64,000 nt of DNA from Curtobacterium luteum (GTDB lineage: Bacteria; Actinomycetota; Actinomycetes; Actinomycetales; Microbacteriaceae). The stretch spans positions 134,963-198,962 of the forward strand of contig NZ_BMOI01000003.1 of the NCBI RefSeq assembly GCF_014646995.1, given 5' to 3'. A program made the position numbers and the translations under genes. Shown here piece after piece: positions 8,195 through 17,029 of this stretch; position 1 is the stretch's first letter, and each line of letters begins with the position of its first letter. The notes beneath the pieces are model-generated. The model saw only the letters and a list, made by a program, of their open reading frames with translations. It was not told where the DNA came from and searched no databases.

Positions 8195-8797
8195 TCAGGA
8201 GGCCTTCGCCAGCGCGAGGTTCAGCTCGAGGACGTTCACCACGGGCTCGCCGAGGAACCCGAGCTGGCGGGCCTCGGTGTGCTCGTCGACGAGCGTCCGG
8301 ACGGCCGACTCGGACATCCCTCGAGCCGACGCGACGCGGGACACCTGCTGGAGCGCGTACTCCGGGCTGATGTCCGGGTCGAGGCCGGAGCCCGAGGCGG
8401 TGACGGCGTCGGCGGGGACCTGGCTGGCGGGCACCCCGTCGGCCTTCGCGATCGCCTGCTGGCGCTCCCGGATGGCCTTCACCAGGTCGGGGTTGTTCGG
8501 GCCGAGGTTCGAGCCACTGGACGCGTTCGCGTCGTAGCCCTTCTCCCCCGCGGCGCTCGGCCGGGACTGGAACCAGCGGGCAGCGGACGACCCGTCGAAG
8601 GACTGCCCGATCAGGGACGACCCGACGACCTTCCCCGACGAGTCGGTGACCATCGAGCCGTTGGCCTGGTCGTGGAAGGCGGCTTGCCCGACGCCCCAGA
8701 CGGCGAGGGGGTAGGCGATGCCGAGCACCACGGTGCTGAGGAGGGTGAGGCGGATGGCCACACCCGTCGAACGGAAGGTGGAACGTGCTGATGCCAT
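8195..8797 (-). CDS. kdpC: KdpC, potassium-transporting ATPase chaperone subunit
   Basis: A 200-residue KdpC. One N-terminal membrane helix (about residues 15-37, LTLLSTVVLGIAYPLAVWG) and the family hallmarks LIGQSF, FQSRPSAAG, GSNLGPNNPDL, SGSGLDPDISPEYA and the C-terminal VNVLELNLAL. KdpC stabilises the KdpFABC complex and helps ATP binding. The start lies 2 nt after the kdpB stop. The protein looks intact. Confidence 0.96.
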   Translation of the reverse strand: MASARSTFRSTGVAIRLTLLSTVVLGIAYPLAVWGVGQAAFHDQANGSMVTDSSGKVVGSSLIGQSFDGSSAARWFQSRPSAAGEKGYDANASSGSNLGPNNPDLVKAIRERQQAIAKADGVPASQVPADAVTASGSGLDPDISPEYALQQVSRVASARGMSESAVRTLVDEHTEARQLGFLGEPVVNVLELNLALAKAS

Positions 8798-8799
8798 GA

Positions 8800-10925
8800 C
8801 TAGAACCCCGGGATGAGACCGACCACGAGGTCGATCAGCTTGATGCCGATGAAGGGGACGACCACGCCGCCGACGCCGTAGAGGAGCAGGTTGCGGCCGA
8901 GGATCGACGATGCCGACGCTGCGCGGTACTTGACGCCGCGCAGCGACAGCGGGATGAGCGCCACGATGACGAGCGCGTTGAAGACGACGGCGGACAGGAT
9001 CGCGGACGACGGGCTGTGCAGCCCCATCACGTTGAGCGCCGCGAGCCCCGGGAACGCAAGCTGGAACATGACCGGGATGATCGCGAAGTACTTCGCGACG
9101 TCGTTGGCGATCGAGAACGTGGTGAGCGCGCCGCGGGTGATGAGCAGCTGCTTGCCGATCCGGACGACGTCGATGAGCTTGGTCGGGTCGGAGTCGAGGT
9201 CGACCATGTTGCCCGCCTCCTTCGCCGCAGTGGTGCCGGTGTTCATCGCGACGCCGACGTCCGCCTGGGCCAGGGCCGGGGCGTCGTTCGTACCGTCACC
9301 GGTCATCGCGACGAGGTTGCCGCCCTCCTGCTCCTTGCGGATGAGGGCGAGCTTGTCCTCCGGGGTGGCCTCGGCGAGGAAGTCGTCGACGCCGGCCTCG
9401 GCCGCGATGGCCTTCGCGGTGCGCGGGTTGTCGCCCGTGATCATCACCGTCCGGATGCCCATCTCCCGCAGCTGCGCGAAGCGTGCGGACATCCCGTCCT
9501 TCACGACGTCCTTGAGGTGCACGACACCCAGCAGGTCGACGGCACCGCCGGGCGCGCGACGGGCGACGACGAGCGGGGTGCCGCCCTGGTCGGAGACCTC
9601 GGCCACGGTGGCGTCGATCGCGGCGGTGACGGCCGGGTCGGCTGCCCCGGCCCACGCGAGCACCGCGGCCGCGGCACCCTTCCGGACCTCGGTCCCGTCG
9701 GTGAGGTCGAGCCCGGACATGCGGGTCTGTGCGGTGAACGGCACCTCGACCGCTCCGACGGGCAGCCCGGCGCCGATCCCGGCCTCGGCGGCCAGGTCGA
9801 CGATGGAGCGGCCCTCGGGGGTGCTGTCGGCGGCGCTCGACAGCGCGGCGGCCTCCATCAGCTCGGCTTCGGTCACGCCCGGCACCGGCACGACACGGGA
9901 CGCCCGACGGTTGCCGTACGTGATCGTGCCGGTCTTGTCGAGCAGCAGGGGGTGATGTCGCCCGCCGCCTCGACCGCTCGACCGGACATCGCGAGGACGT
10001 TGTGCTGCACGAGGCGGTCCATGCCGGCGATGCCGATCGCGGAGAGGAGCGCACCGATCGTGGTCGGGATGAGGCAGACGAGCAGGGCGATGAGCACCGG
10101 GATGCTCACGGTCGCACCGACGAGGCCCGCGATGGGCTGCATGGTGAGGCAGACGATCACGAACACGATCGACAGCGAGGCGAGCAGGATGTTCAGCGCG
10201 ATCTCGTTCGGCGTCTTTTGTCGGGCGGCGCCCTCGACGAGCCGGATCATCCGGTCGATGAAGGTCTCGCCCGGGGTCGACGTGATGCGCACGACGATCC
10301 GGTCGGACAGCACCCGCGTGCCGCCCGTGACGGCGCTGCGGTCGCCGCCGGACTCCCGGATGACCGGCGCGGACTCGCCCGTCACCGCGGACTCGTCGAC
10401 GGACGCGATGCCGTCCACGACGTCCCCGTCGCCGGGGATCACCTCACCGGCCACGACCACGACGACGTCGCCCTTGGCGAGGTCCACCGACGCGACCTCC
10501 TCGGTCTCGTTGCCGGTGGCCGCCGGGTCGGACTGGTCGTAGCGGAGCACCCGGCGGGCGCTCGTGGTCGACCGCGTCTTGCGCAGGGTGTCGGCCTGCG
10601 CCTTGCCGCGGCCTTCGGCCACGGACTCGGCGAGGTTCGCGAAGACGACGGTCAGCCACAGCCAGACGGCGATCGCGATGGTGAAGGCGGACGGCTCGAC
10701 GAACAGCGAGACGGTGGTCAGGGCGGCGCCGACCTCCACGATGAACATGACGGGGTTGCGCCACATGAGGCGCGGATCGAGCTTGCGGAGGGCGCCCGGG
10801 AGGCCCGCCGCCAGTTGGCGGGGTCCGAAGGCGGACGAGGTGGCCGGCCTGGAGGCGGTGGTCGCCTCCGGAGCGGAGGTCGCGGTGGTCATGGTGGTGT
10901 CCTTGGACGTCGACGGCGCGTTCAT
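8800..10925 (-). pseudogene. kdpB: KdpB, P-type ATPase subunit, frameshifted before DKTGT
   Basis: The gene would encode about 708 residues, but it is read in two frames. The first frame from ATG 10925 runs to [18 protein letters not shown] and then leaves the family sequence. The second frame carries the catalytic half: [10 protein letters not shown] with the phosphorylated Asp, [14 protein letters not shown], and [20 protein letters not shown]. The break falls in a run of five G on the plus strand at 9948-9952; six would restore one frame ([12 protein letters not shown]). The ATG overlaps the kdpA stop. As written, the product lacks the phosphorylation site and would be inactive. It may be a homopolymer sequencing error, a real mutation, or slippage; all other kdp genes are intact, which favours error or recent change. 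Confidence 0.93.
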
Positions 10926-12604
10926 CGTGCGAGCGCTTCTGCGAGGGGTCCCAGTGCGAGCACCGGGAAGTAGGTGAGGGCGGTGACGATCACCGCGACG
11001 CCACCGAGGAGGCCGATGAAGAGCGGCCGGTGGGTCGGGAGCGTGCCCGAGGTCGCGGGCACCTTGTCCTGCTGGGCGAGCGACCCGGCGAGCGCCAGGA
11101 CGAGGACCATCGGGACGAAGCGTCCGAGGAGCATCACGACGCCGAGCGAGGAGTTCATCCAGGTGGTGTTCGCGGTGAGGCCGCCGAACGCCGAGCCGTT
11201 GTTGTTCGCGCCCGAGGTGAAGGCGTAGAGGAGCTCCGACAGGCCGTGGTTGCCCGGGTTGAAGATCGACGTCCCGACGACCTGCTCGCGGACGCCCGGG
11301 ATCACCAGGGACAGCCCGGTGGCGAGCAGCACGAGCGTGGGCGTGACGAGGATGTACAGCGCCGCGAAGGTCATCTCACGGGCACGGATCTTCTTGCCGA
11401 GGTACTCCGGCGTGCGACCGACGAGGAGCCCGCCGATGAACACGGTGATCACGGCGAGGACGAGCATGCCGTACAGGCCGGATCCCGTCCCACCGGGGCT
11501 GATCTCGCCGAGCATCATGTTGAGCAGCGCCATCATGCCGCCGATCGGCGTGTAGCTGTCGTGCATCGCGTTCACCGCGCCGGTCGACGTGGAGGTCGTC
11601 GCCGTCGAGAAGAGGGTCGAGCCGAGGATGCCGAAGCGCGCCTCCTTGCCCTCCATCGCGGAACCGGCGAGGTGCGTGGCCGCGCCGCCCCCGCCGAGCT
11701 CGGCGATCGACATGACCGAGAGCGACACCAGGAAGATGGCGCCCATCACGGTGAGGATCGCGTACCCCTGGCGGTCGTCGCCGACCAGGCGGCCGAAGGT
11801 GCGCGGGAGGGAGAACGGGATGACGAGCATGAGGAAGATCTCGACGAGGTTCGTCCACGCCTGCGGGTTCTCGAACGGGTGCGCCGAGTTGGCGTTGAAG
11901 TAGCCGCCACCGTTCGTGCCGAGTTCCTTGATGGCCTCCTGTGAAGCGACGAAGCCGTCCGGGATGTGCTGCGTCCCGCCGATCAGGGTGGTCACGTCCG
12001 TGCCGCCCCCCCACGACTGGATGACACCGCCTGCGACCAGGACGATCGCGAAGACGAAGGCTCCGGGGAGCAGCAGGCGTCCGGTGCCGCGGACGACGTC
12101 CACCCAGACGTTGCCGAGGGTGCCGCTCTTCCGACGGGCGAACCCACGGACGAGTGCCACGGCGACCGCGAGGCCGACGGCTGCGGAGAGGAAGTTCTGC
12201 ACCGCGAGGCCCGCCATCTGGCCGCTGTAGCCGACCGTCGCCTCGGGCGAGTAGGACTGCCAGTTCGTGTTGGCGACGAAGGACGCGGCCGTGTTGAACG
12301 CGAGCGACGGCCCGACGTTCGGCAGGCCGAGGTCCCCCGGCAGCACCACCTGGATGCGCTGGAGCAGGTAGACGACGAGGAGCCCGACGACGCTGAAGAG
12401 CAGCACACCTCGCAGGTAGGCGGCCCAGGACTGCTCGGCGTCGGGGTCGACACCGATGACCCGGTAGACGCCGCGCTCGACGCGGTTGTGCCGGACGGGC
12501 GTGTAGACGCTCGCCATCCAGTCACCGACCGGGCGGTAGCAGACGACGAGGAGCAGGACGAGGAGCGCGGCCTGGGCGATGCCGGCCCACGTGTCCCCGC
12601 TCAT
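10922..12604 (-). CDS. kdpA: KdpA, potassium channel-like subunit
   Basis: A 560-residue membrane protein with about ten helices. Family signatures are [14 protein letters not shown], the selectivity-filter-like segments [18 protein letters not shown] and [13 protein letters not shown], and [16 protein letters not shown]. It forms the potassium path of KdpFABC in the cytoplasmic membrane. ATG 12604 overlaps the kdpF stop in ATGA, and its own stop overlaps kdpB in the same way, so the subunits are translationally coupled. Confidence 0.96.
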   Translation of the reverse strand: MSGDTWAGIAQAALLVLLLVVCYRPVGDWMASVYTPVRHNRVERGVYRVIGVDPDAEQSWAAYLRGVLLFSVVGLLVVYLLQRIQVVLPGDLGLPNVGPSLAFNTAASFVANTNWQSYSPEATVGYSGQMAGLAVQNFLSAAVGLAVAVALVRGFARRKSGTLGNVWVDVVRGTGRLLLPGAFVFAIVLVAGGVIQSWGGGTDVTTLIGGTQHIPDGFVASQEAIKELGTNGGGYFNANSAHPFENPQAWTNLVEIFLMLVIPFSLPRTFGRLVGDDRQGYAILTVMGAIFLVSLSVMSIAELGGGGAATHLAGSAMEGKEARFGILGSTLFSTATTSTSTGAVNAMHDSYTPIGGMMALLNMMLGEISPGGTGSGLYGMLVLAVITVFIGGLLVGRTPEYLGKKIRAREMTFAALYILVTPTLVLLATGLSLVIPGVREQVVGTSIFNPGNHGLSELLYAFTSGANNNGSAFGGLTANTTWMNSSLGVVMLLGRFVPMVLVLALAGSLAQQDKVPATSGTLPTHRPLFIGLLGGVAVIVTALTYFPVLALGPLAEALAR

Positions 12605-12693
12605 CAGAACTTCTCCGGCCGGACGAGCGCCCAGACCAGGTAGACGACAGCGGCGACGCCGAGGACGGCCGCGGCGATGGTGATGCCGATCAC
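12604..12693 (-). CDS. kdpF: KdpF small membrane subunit
   Basis: A 29-residue single-helix protein, from GTG 12693, with the KdpF ending YLVWALVRPEKF. KdpF is a lipid-like stabiliser of the Kdp complex. It is too short for routine gene finding. Both its ends overlap neighbours: GTGA with the small ORF upstream and ATGA with kdpA. Start choice is set by that overlap. Confidence 0.93.
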   Translation of the reverse strand: MIGITIAAAVLGVAAVVYLVWALVRPEKF

Positions 12694-12773
12694 AGCCGCT
12701 CCAACCCCTTGGCGATGAGGGCGACCACGCCGAACACGGCGAGGACACCGGCGACGACGAACACGTCGAACAC
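12690..12773 (-). CDS. Predicted 27-residue membrane peptide heading the kdp operon
   Basis: GTG 12773 opens a 27-codon frame reading MFDVFVVAGVLAVFGVVALI then AKGLERL, one hydrophobic helix with a positive C-terminus. GGAG lies 5 nt upstream of the GTG, and TACGGA lies 6 nt upstream, so either ribosome binding or a leaderless start is possible. Its TGA overlaps the kdpF GTG in the same GTGA arrangement used through the operon, which is the main reason to believe it is translated. It resembles KdpF in size and topology but not in its C-terminal motif. No known family recognised. Confidence 0.62.
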   Translation of the reverse strand: MFDVFVVAGVLAVFGVVALIAKGLERL

Positions 12774-12874
12774 GAGGACTCCGTAGGTTGCACGGGCCCG
12801 CCACCGGGCGGTGCGGGCCGCACCATTCCTGGTGCGTCACCGATCGTGCGACCGGTGGCGTGCCTCCAGGCCGG

Positions 12875-12926
12875 TCCTAACGGAATCCTGACGCCGTCCT
12901 GACGGACGCGTGCGCGGTCCTAACGG
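12875..12926. promoter_or_regulatory. Phased direct repeats upstream of kdp, candidate KdpE site
   Basis: Four copies of TCCTRACG begin at 12875, 12886, 12897 and 12918. The first three are contiguous 11-mers (TCCTAACGGAA, TCCTGACGCCG, TCCTGACGGAC), and the fourth is spaced 21 nt from the third, overlapping the stop codon of the WYL regulator gene. Direct repeats with an 11-bp period are the usual target of OmpR/PhoB-type dimers. The site lies about 100-150 nt upstream of the first kdp start. Function is inferred. Confidence 0.55.
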
Positions 12927-13861
12927 GCCGCTGCGTGGAGACGGTCGCCGAGCGCCGCCGTGGCCGCGCGCAGCTCCGGGGGTGCGCTCACGGTGAAGTC
13001 GACGGCGAACCCGCCGACCCGTGCGGCCAGCGCCTCCCACGACCACGAACCGGTGGTCAGGCGGCACCGCTCCGGACCCGTCGCTTCGAGGACGTCGGCG
13101 GGGTCCAGGTAGGGCGCGACCGCGTTCGCCGGGCACCGGAGCTCGACCGTACCGGTGCACGGCCAGGCGTCCTCGACCGTGGACCCCTTGGAGCGCGCCG
13201 CCACGAAGGACGCCGGATCGCCCCCGGGGACCGCTCGCGGTGAGAACCGGAGCCGCGTCGGCGCCCGCGGCGTGATGCGGTCGACCCGGAACGTCCGCCA
13301 GTCCGTCCGCTCGAGGTCCCACGCCAGGAGGTACCAGCGGCCGGACCGGGCGACCACGGCGTGCGGCTCCACCCGGCGGAGGTCCTCGTCCGGTCCGTAG
13401 CCGAAGCGGAGGACCTCCTTGGCGGACACTGCTCGGCTGACCTGCACGAGCACGTCCGGGTCGACCGTCGTCCTCGCGGCAGTCGTCAGGACGTCGACCG
13501 TGCCGACACGGTTCCGGAGCCGCTCGGGCAGCACCTGCCGGAACGTCGCGAGCGCACGGACGGCGCCCTCCGCGATGTCGGCGCCCGACGCCGGGGCAAC
13601 CGCGAGGGCGATGGCGATCGCGACGGCCTGGTCGTCGTCGAAGAGCAGCGGCGGGAGGTCCGCACCCGCGGCGAGCCGGTACCCGCCGGCCGGGCCCCGG
13701 AGCGCCTCGACACGGTAGCCGAGCTCGCGGAGCCGGTCGACGTCGCGACGGAGCGTGCGCGGGCTGACCTCGAGACGCCCGGCGAGTTCGTCGCCCGGCC
13801 AGTCCCGGTGCACCTGCAGCAGGGACAGCAGCGTCAGCATGCGCGAGGACGGTCCGGACAT
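12920..13861 (-). CDS. YafY-type WYL-domain transcriptional regulator
   Basis: A 313-residue regulator. The N-terminal DeoR-like winged helix is MLTLLSLLQVHRDWPGDELA to VSPRTLRRDVDRLRELGYRV; the WYL domain follows with GRWYLLAWDLERTDWRTFRVDRI and a C-terminal extension. The start at ATG 13861 is supported by GATACT 6 nt upstream (leaderless). It is divergent from a VOC gene 61 nt away, with a 7-bp-arm palindrome between them at 13883-13901; this pairing is common, and the regulator probably controls both. The effector of the WYL domain is unknown. Confidence 0.92.
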   Translation of the reverse strand: MSGPSSRMLTLLSLLQVHRDWPGDELAGRLEVSPRTLRRDVDRLRELGYRVEALRGPAGGYRLAAGADLPPLLFDDDQAVAIAIALAVAPASGADIAEGAVRALATFRQVLPERLRNRVGTVDVLTTAARTTVDPDVLVQVSRAVSAKEVLRFGYGPDEDLRRVEPHAVVARSGRWYLLAWDLERTDWRTFRVDRITPRAPTRLRFSPRAVPGGDPASFVAARSKGSTVEDAWPCTGTVELRCPANAVAPYLDPADVLEATGPERCRLTTGSWSWEALAARVGGFAVDFTVSAPPELRAATAALGDRLHAAAR

Positions 13862-13882
13862 GCGTCCAGTATCGAGGAAGAA

Positions 13883-13901
13883 GCGGTCACGATCTGACCG
13901 C
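13883..13901. promoter_or_regulatory. Palindromic operator between WYL regulator and VOC gene
   Basis: GCGGTCA, spacer CGATC, TGACCGC: a perfect 7-bp inverted repeat midway between two divergent starts (13861 and 13923). It lies just upstream of the GATACT hexamer of the regulator. The placement is what an autorepressed divergent pair would need. Binding by the WYL protein is inference. Confidence 0.55.
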
Positions 13902-13922
13902 ATTGCGCGACAAGCTCGTCCC

Positions 13923-14342
13923 ATGAGCATCGAGACCACGACCCACCTCAACTTCGACGGACAGGCCCGCGAGGCCCTCGACCACTACGCCCGTGTCTTC
14001 GGCGGCGAGGTCGCGTCCATGACCTACGGCGCGATGAGCGCCTCCGACGAGCCCGCCTGGGCCGACCGCATCGTCTTCGGGCAGGTGGCGACTGACGCCG
14101 GCTTCCGGATCATGGCGTTCGACGTGTGGCCTGGCCAGCAGTACGACCAGGGCAGCAACGCCTTCTACGTGTACGTCCACGGGGACGATGCGTCCGAGAT
14201 CGAGCGGTACTGGACCGGGCTGCTCGACGGCGCCGAGGTCCGGCAGCCGCTCGCGCCGTCGGCCTGGGCGCCGCTGGCCGGGCAGCTCCGGGACCGGTTC
14301 GGCGTCATCTGGGCGCCCGACGTGGCCGCACCGCAGGTCTGA
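13923..14342 (+). CDS. VOC family protein (PhnB/glyoxalase-like)
   Basis: A 139-residue protein with the PhnB-type VOC fold: THLNFDGQAREALDHYARVFGGEV at the N-terminus and a second beta-alpha-beta-beta-beta module ending DRFGVIWAPDV. Members bind a metal or act as non-enzymatic binding proteins; the usual metal ligands of active glyoxalases were not evident, so catalytic activity is uncertain. It is divergent from the WYL regulator and probably its target. Confidence 0.87.
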   Translation: MSIETTTHLNFDGQAREALDHYARVFGGEVASMTYGAMSASDEPAWADRIVFGQVATDAGFRIMAFDVWPGQQYDQGSNAFYVYVHGDDASEIERYWTGLLDGAEVRQPLAPSAWAPLAGQLRDRFGVIWAPDVAAPQV

Positions 14343-14394
14343 CGGCTTTCCGGAGCACTTCTGCACGGAATCCGTCAGCCGGTACGGTGCCGGC

Positions 14395-14907
14395 ATGCCC
14401 GAGTACCGACCGATGCCCGGCTACGAGCTCGGCCAGGGATGGACCGGGACGCGACGCCGTCGCTCCCGGTCCGCCCGGGTCCGACGCTGGGCCGGGCCCC
14501 CGATCGGGCTGTTCGCCCTCGTGGCCGCGTGCCTGCTCGTGCACTGGTACGCGGGCGTCGCGCACACCGTGGTGTGGGAGTGCGCCGTCTCGAGCTGCGG
14601 GACGGACGACCCCCGCTCCTTCGCGCCGATCGGCTCGTGGGTGCTCGTCGTCCTCGCGGCGTTCGGCGTCCGGACCCTGCCCGGCCGCGGCTGGTGGACC
14701 GGAGTGGCCGTGCTGCTGTTCGGGGCCGTCGCCGGCTGGTCGATCGACTGGTGGCGAGCGCCGGGCATCGACCTCGAACTGTTCGTCACCCCGATCGCAG
14801 CCGGGGTCGTCGGCCTGGGGTTCCTGCTCGTGCAGGTCGGCCGGGCGGTGGACCGCGCCCGTGGTCGGGCGCACGTCGCTCGTCGGCGGGCGGCCAGGGG
14901 CGAGTGA
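14395..14907 (+). CDS. Membrane protein of unknown function, four helices
   Basis: A 170-residue protein. The start at ATG 14395 (MPEYRPMPGYELGQGW) is supported by TACGGT 6 nt upstream. An Arg-rich cytoplasmic stretch at residues 20-32 precedes about four hydrophobic helices (PPIGLFALVAACLLV, SWVLVVLAAFGV, GVAVLLFGAVAGWS, VTPIAAGVVGLGFLL) and a basic tail. A loop between helices 1 and 2 has two cysteines (WECAVSSCG), perhaps a disulfide outside the membrane. No family recognised. Confidence 0.72.
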   Translation: MPEYRPMPGYELGQGWTGTRRRRSRSARVRRWAGPPIGLFALVAACLLVHWYAGVAHTVVWECAVSSCGTDDPRSFAPIGSWVLVVLAAFGVRTLPGRGWWTGVAVLLFGAVAGWSIDWWRAPGIDLELFVTPIAAGVVGLGFLLVQVGRAVDRARGRAHVARRRAARGE

Positions 14908-14910
14908 GGG

Positions 14911-15351
14911 TCAGCGCGCGACCGTGAAGCTCTGCGACGGCCCCGCGCAGCTCGCGTCGTCCGGGCACGGCGCGTAGTCCCAGTTCGCGATGGAGACCGA
15001 GGCGTCCCCGGGCTCGATGTCGGACGGTACCGGGACGGACACCGACCACGATCCGTCGAACGCGTCGTCCGAACGCGCGGCATCGGCGAACGCGGTGTCC
15101 TCCGGCACGTTCTCGCCCCCGTGCTGCACCTCGATGCGCCATCCGCCGTCCGGCACGTGCACGTCGCACTCGTCGTCGGTGGCGAACATCACCGTGTCAC
15201 CCGCGCGGACGGTGCCCGGTGTGACCGTGAACCGGGGGAGGCAGCCCGCCGTCGGGCCGTACACCGGCGACGCGGAACACCCCACCAGGACGCCGCTCAC
15301 GGCGAGGGTCAGCACGAGGGCGGCGACGAAGCGCGAGTGGATGCGTGTCAC
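14911..15351 (-). CDS. Putative lipoprotein
   Basis: A 146-residue secreted protein with a signal peptide and lipobox LVGC, so Cys25 would be lipidated. The mature part holds an Ig-like beta arrangement (FTVTPGTVRAGDTVMFATDD) with several Cys that could pair. The GTG start at 15351 has CATGAT 6 nt upstream. It converges with the membrane protein gene, ends 3 nt apart. Function unknown; many actinobacterial lipoproteins of this size are surface-exposed. Confidence 0.78.
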   Translation of the reverse strand: MTRIHSRFVAALVLTLAVSGVLVGCSASPVYGPTAGCLPRFTVTPGTVRAGDTVMFATDDECDVHVPDGGWRIEVQHGGENVPEDTAFADAARSDDAFDGSWSVSVPVPSDIEPGDASVSIANWDYAPCPDDASCAGPSQSFTVAR

Positions 15352-15376
15352 TGGCTCATCATGCCCTGAGGACGAT

Positions 15377-16234
15377 TCAGGCGGGAGTCCACGTGCTGAC
15401 CGTCACCGCAGCGGTCACCTCGGCCGCGTCGAACTCGGTGCCCTCGGGGACGTGGTGGTGGCTGGGACCCATGTGCACGACGTCGTGGACGTCCTCGGCG
15501 CTGAGGTCCATCGTCCACGTCAGGTCCTCGCTGGACCGGCGCGCGAACGCCGGCGTCAGGGAGTCGTGCAGGCGCCGGTCCTTCTCCGGGTCGACGGCGA
15601 TGGTCGCCGCCGCCAGCTCCGCCAGGTGGCCGGTCCGTGGCGTCACCACCACGAGCACGCCGTCGGGGTGTAGGACCCGCGCGTACTCGCGCTGGTTGCG
15701 GGGCGCGAAGACGTCCAGCAGGACTGCGGCCGCTCCGTCGACGACCGGGAGGCGCTCGGTCACGTCCCCGACGACGGCCCCGGCCCGCTCGTGGGCGCGT
15801 GCGGCACGCCGGATCGCGACCGGCGAGAGGTCCAGCGCCACCCCGAGCCGGGCAGCACCCGCGTCGGACGTGCGGGGTGCGTCGGACCCGGCGCCGGGCC
15901 TCCCGTCCGCCGCGCGCAGGGCATGCGCGAGGTAGGTCCCCGGGCCGGAACCGACGTCGAGGACGATGCCCGGAGCGGGCACCGCGGCGACGATCGCGGC
16001 GATCGCCCGCTCGACGGGCGCGTAGTGGCCGCGGCCGAGGAACCGGAGCCGCGCGTCGACCATCTCCGGAGTGTCCGCCGTGAGTGCGCGTCGCTTGGCT
16101 GGCAGCAGCGTGAGGTGTCCCTGCTTCGCCTCGTCGAAGCGGTGCCCGTTCGCGCAGCCGATCTGCTCGTCGACGCGGGCGAGCGACTCGGCGCACACCG
16201 GGCACGCGAGCACGGGGAGCAGGTCGTCGCGCAC
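15377..16234 (-). CDS. RlmA-type 23S rRNA guanine methyltransferase
   Basis: A 285-residue protein. An N-terminal zinc ribbon, CPVC then IGCANGHRFD (three Cys and one His), is followed by KQGHLTLL, which is typical of RlmA. The SAM domain has VLDVGSGPGTYLAHAL at about residues 94-109. RlmA methylates N1 of a guanine in helix 35 of 23S rRNA. The GTG start at 16234 has TACGCT 6 nt upstream. A DAPRTSDAG-containing insertion sits between the first SAM motif and ALDLSPVAIRRAAR. Exact target base (RlmAI or RlmAII type) cannot be told. Confidence 0.87.
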   Translation of the reverse strand: MRDDLLPVLACPVCAESLARVDEQIGCANGHRFDEAKQGHLTLLPAKRRALTADTPEMVDARLRFLGRGHYAPVERAIAAIVAAVPAPGIVLDVGSGPGTYLAHALRAADGRPGAGSDAPRTSDAGAARLGVALDLSPVAIRRAARAHERAGAVVGDVTERLPVVDGAAAVLLDVFAPRNQREYARVLHPDGVLVVVTPRTGHLAELAAATIAVDPEKDRRLHDSLTPAFARRSSEDLTWTMDLSAEDVHDVVHMGPSHHHVPEGTEFDAAEVTAAVTVSTWTPA

Positions 16235-16277
16235 CCGTCCAGCGTAGGGCCGCCGACCGCACCGGTAGGTTCTGGTC

Positions 16278-16886
16278 ATGGCGATCATCCACGAGGCGGT
16301 CCTCCGCCCCTCCAAGGCCGAGGCGCTCGCCGTCTGGTTGCCGTTGCAGCCCTGGAGCGGCGTCACGCCCGGCGAGGCGGTCGAGGTCGTCGGCCGCTTC
16401 CGCTTCGACGACCCGGCAGGCGAGGTCGGGGTCGAGACGATCGTCGTCCGCACCGGGTCCGGTCGGCTGCTGCACGCACCGCTCACCTACCGGGCTGCGC
16501 CGCTCCGCGGTGCCGACGCGTTCCTGGTGACCGAGATGGACCACTCCGTGCTCGGTCGGCGCTGGGTGTACGACGCGACCGGGGACCCCGTCTACGCCGA
16601 CGTGGTCCGCCGCGCGATCGCGACCGGTGGGCACGAGGCCGAACTCGAACGCGCGGACGGCGCCGGGTCCTTCGACAAGGAGGCCACGGCGGTGGGCAGC
16701 GGATCGGCGCCGTCGTCGCCGACGGTCACGGCGGTCGACACCAGGACCGAGGAGGGCGAGACGACGATCGCCACGGGGCACGGGGAGCTCGTGGTCCTCC
16801 GGGTCGTCGGCTCGCCGGTGCCGTCGGGCGAGACCCTGCGGGCGACGTGGGCGACGGGGTCCGGCGTGCTCGTCGTCCTCGTGTAG
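16278..16886 (+). CDS. CG0192-like protein with maltokinase N-cap domain
   Basis: A 202-residue protein. The opening AIIHEAVLRPSKAEALAVWL and the segments GRFRFDDPAGEVGVET and LTYRAAPL match the maltokinase N-terminal cap-like family found alone in actinobacteria (CG0192 of Corynebacterium). The cap is present but no kinase lobe follows. TAGGTT lies 6 nt before the ATG (leaderless). It is divergent from the rRNA methyltransferase. The biochemical role is unknown. Confidence 0.82.
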   Translation: MAIIHEAVLRPSKAEALAVWLPLQPWSGVTPGEAVEVVGRFRFDDPAGEVGVETIVVRTGSGRLLHAPLTYRAAPLRGADAFLVTEMDHSVLGRRWVYDATGDPVYADVVRRAIATGGHEAELERADGAGSFDKEATAVGSGSAPSSPTVTAVDTRTEEGETTIATGHGELVVLRVVGSPVPSGETLRATWATGSGVLVVLV

Positions 16887-16940
16887 CGCGCCGACCGGGC
16901 CCCGCGCGCCGACCGGGCCCCGCGCGCCGGTCGGCCTCGC
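16887..16940. repeat. 18-bp tandem repeat after CG0192-like gene
   Basis: Unit CGCGCCGACCGGGCCCCG occurs exactly twice (16887-16904, 16905-16922), with a third, diverged copy running into GGTCGGCCTCGCGGGCCGACC, which is itself self-complementary. The array lies between the CG0192-like and aldo/keto reductase genes, both on the plus strand, and may end transcription of the first. Confidence 0.6.
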
Positions 16941-17029
16941 GGGCCGACCTCGTCGGCTGCCGGCGCCGCGCGGTCCGGGGTACCGGCAGGGCCTGCCGCC
17001 GGTGCGGTCCGGCTGGCAGGATCGTCGGC

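Noticed and set aside
9948-9952. Programmed frameshift in kdpB
   Set aside because: No slippery heptamer of the usual type with a downstream pseudoknot was recognised and KdpB is not known to use one; simple base loss is more likely.
16887-17029. Small gene between CG0192-like and reductase genes
   Set aside because: Frames there are only translations of the 18-bp GC repeat.
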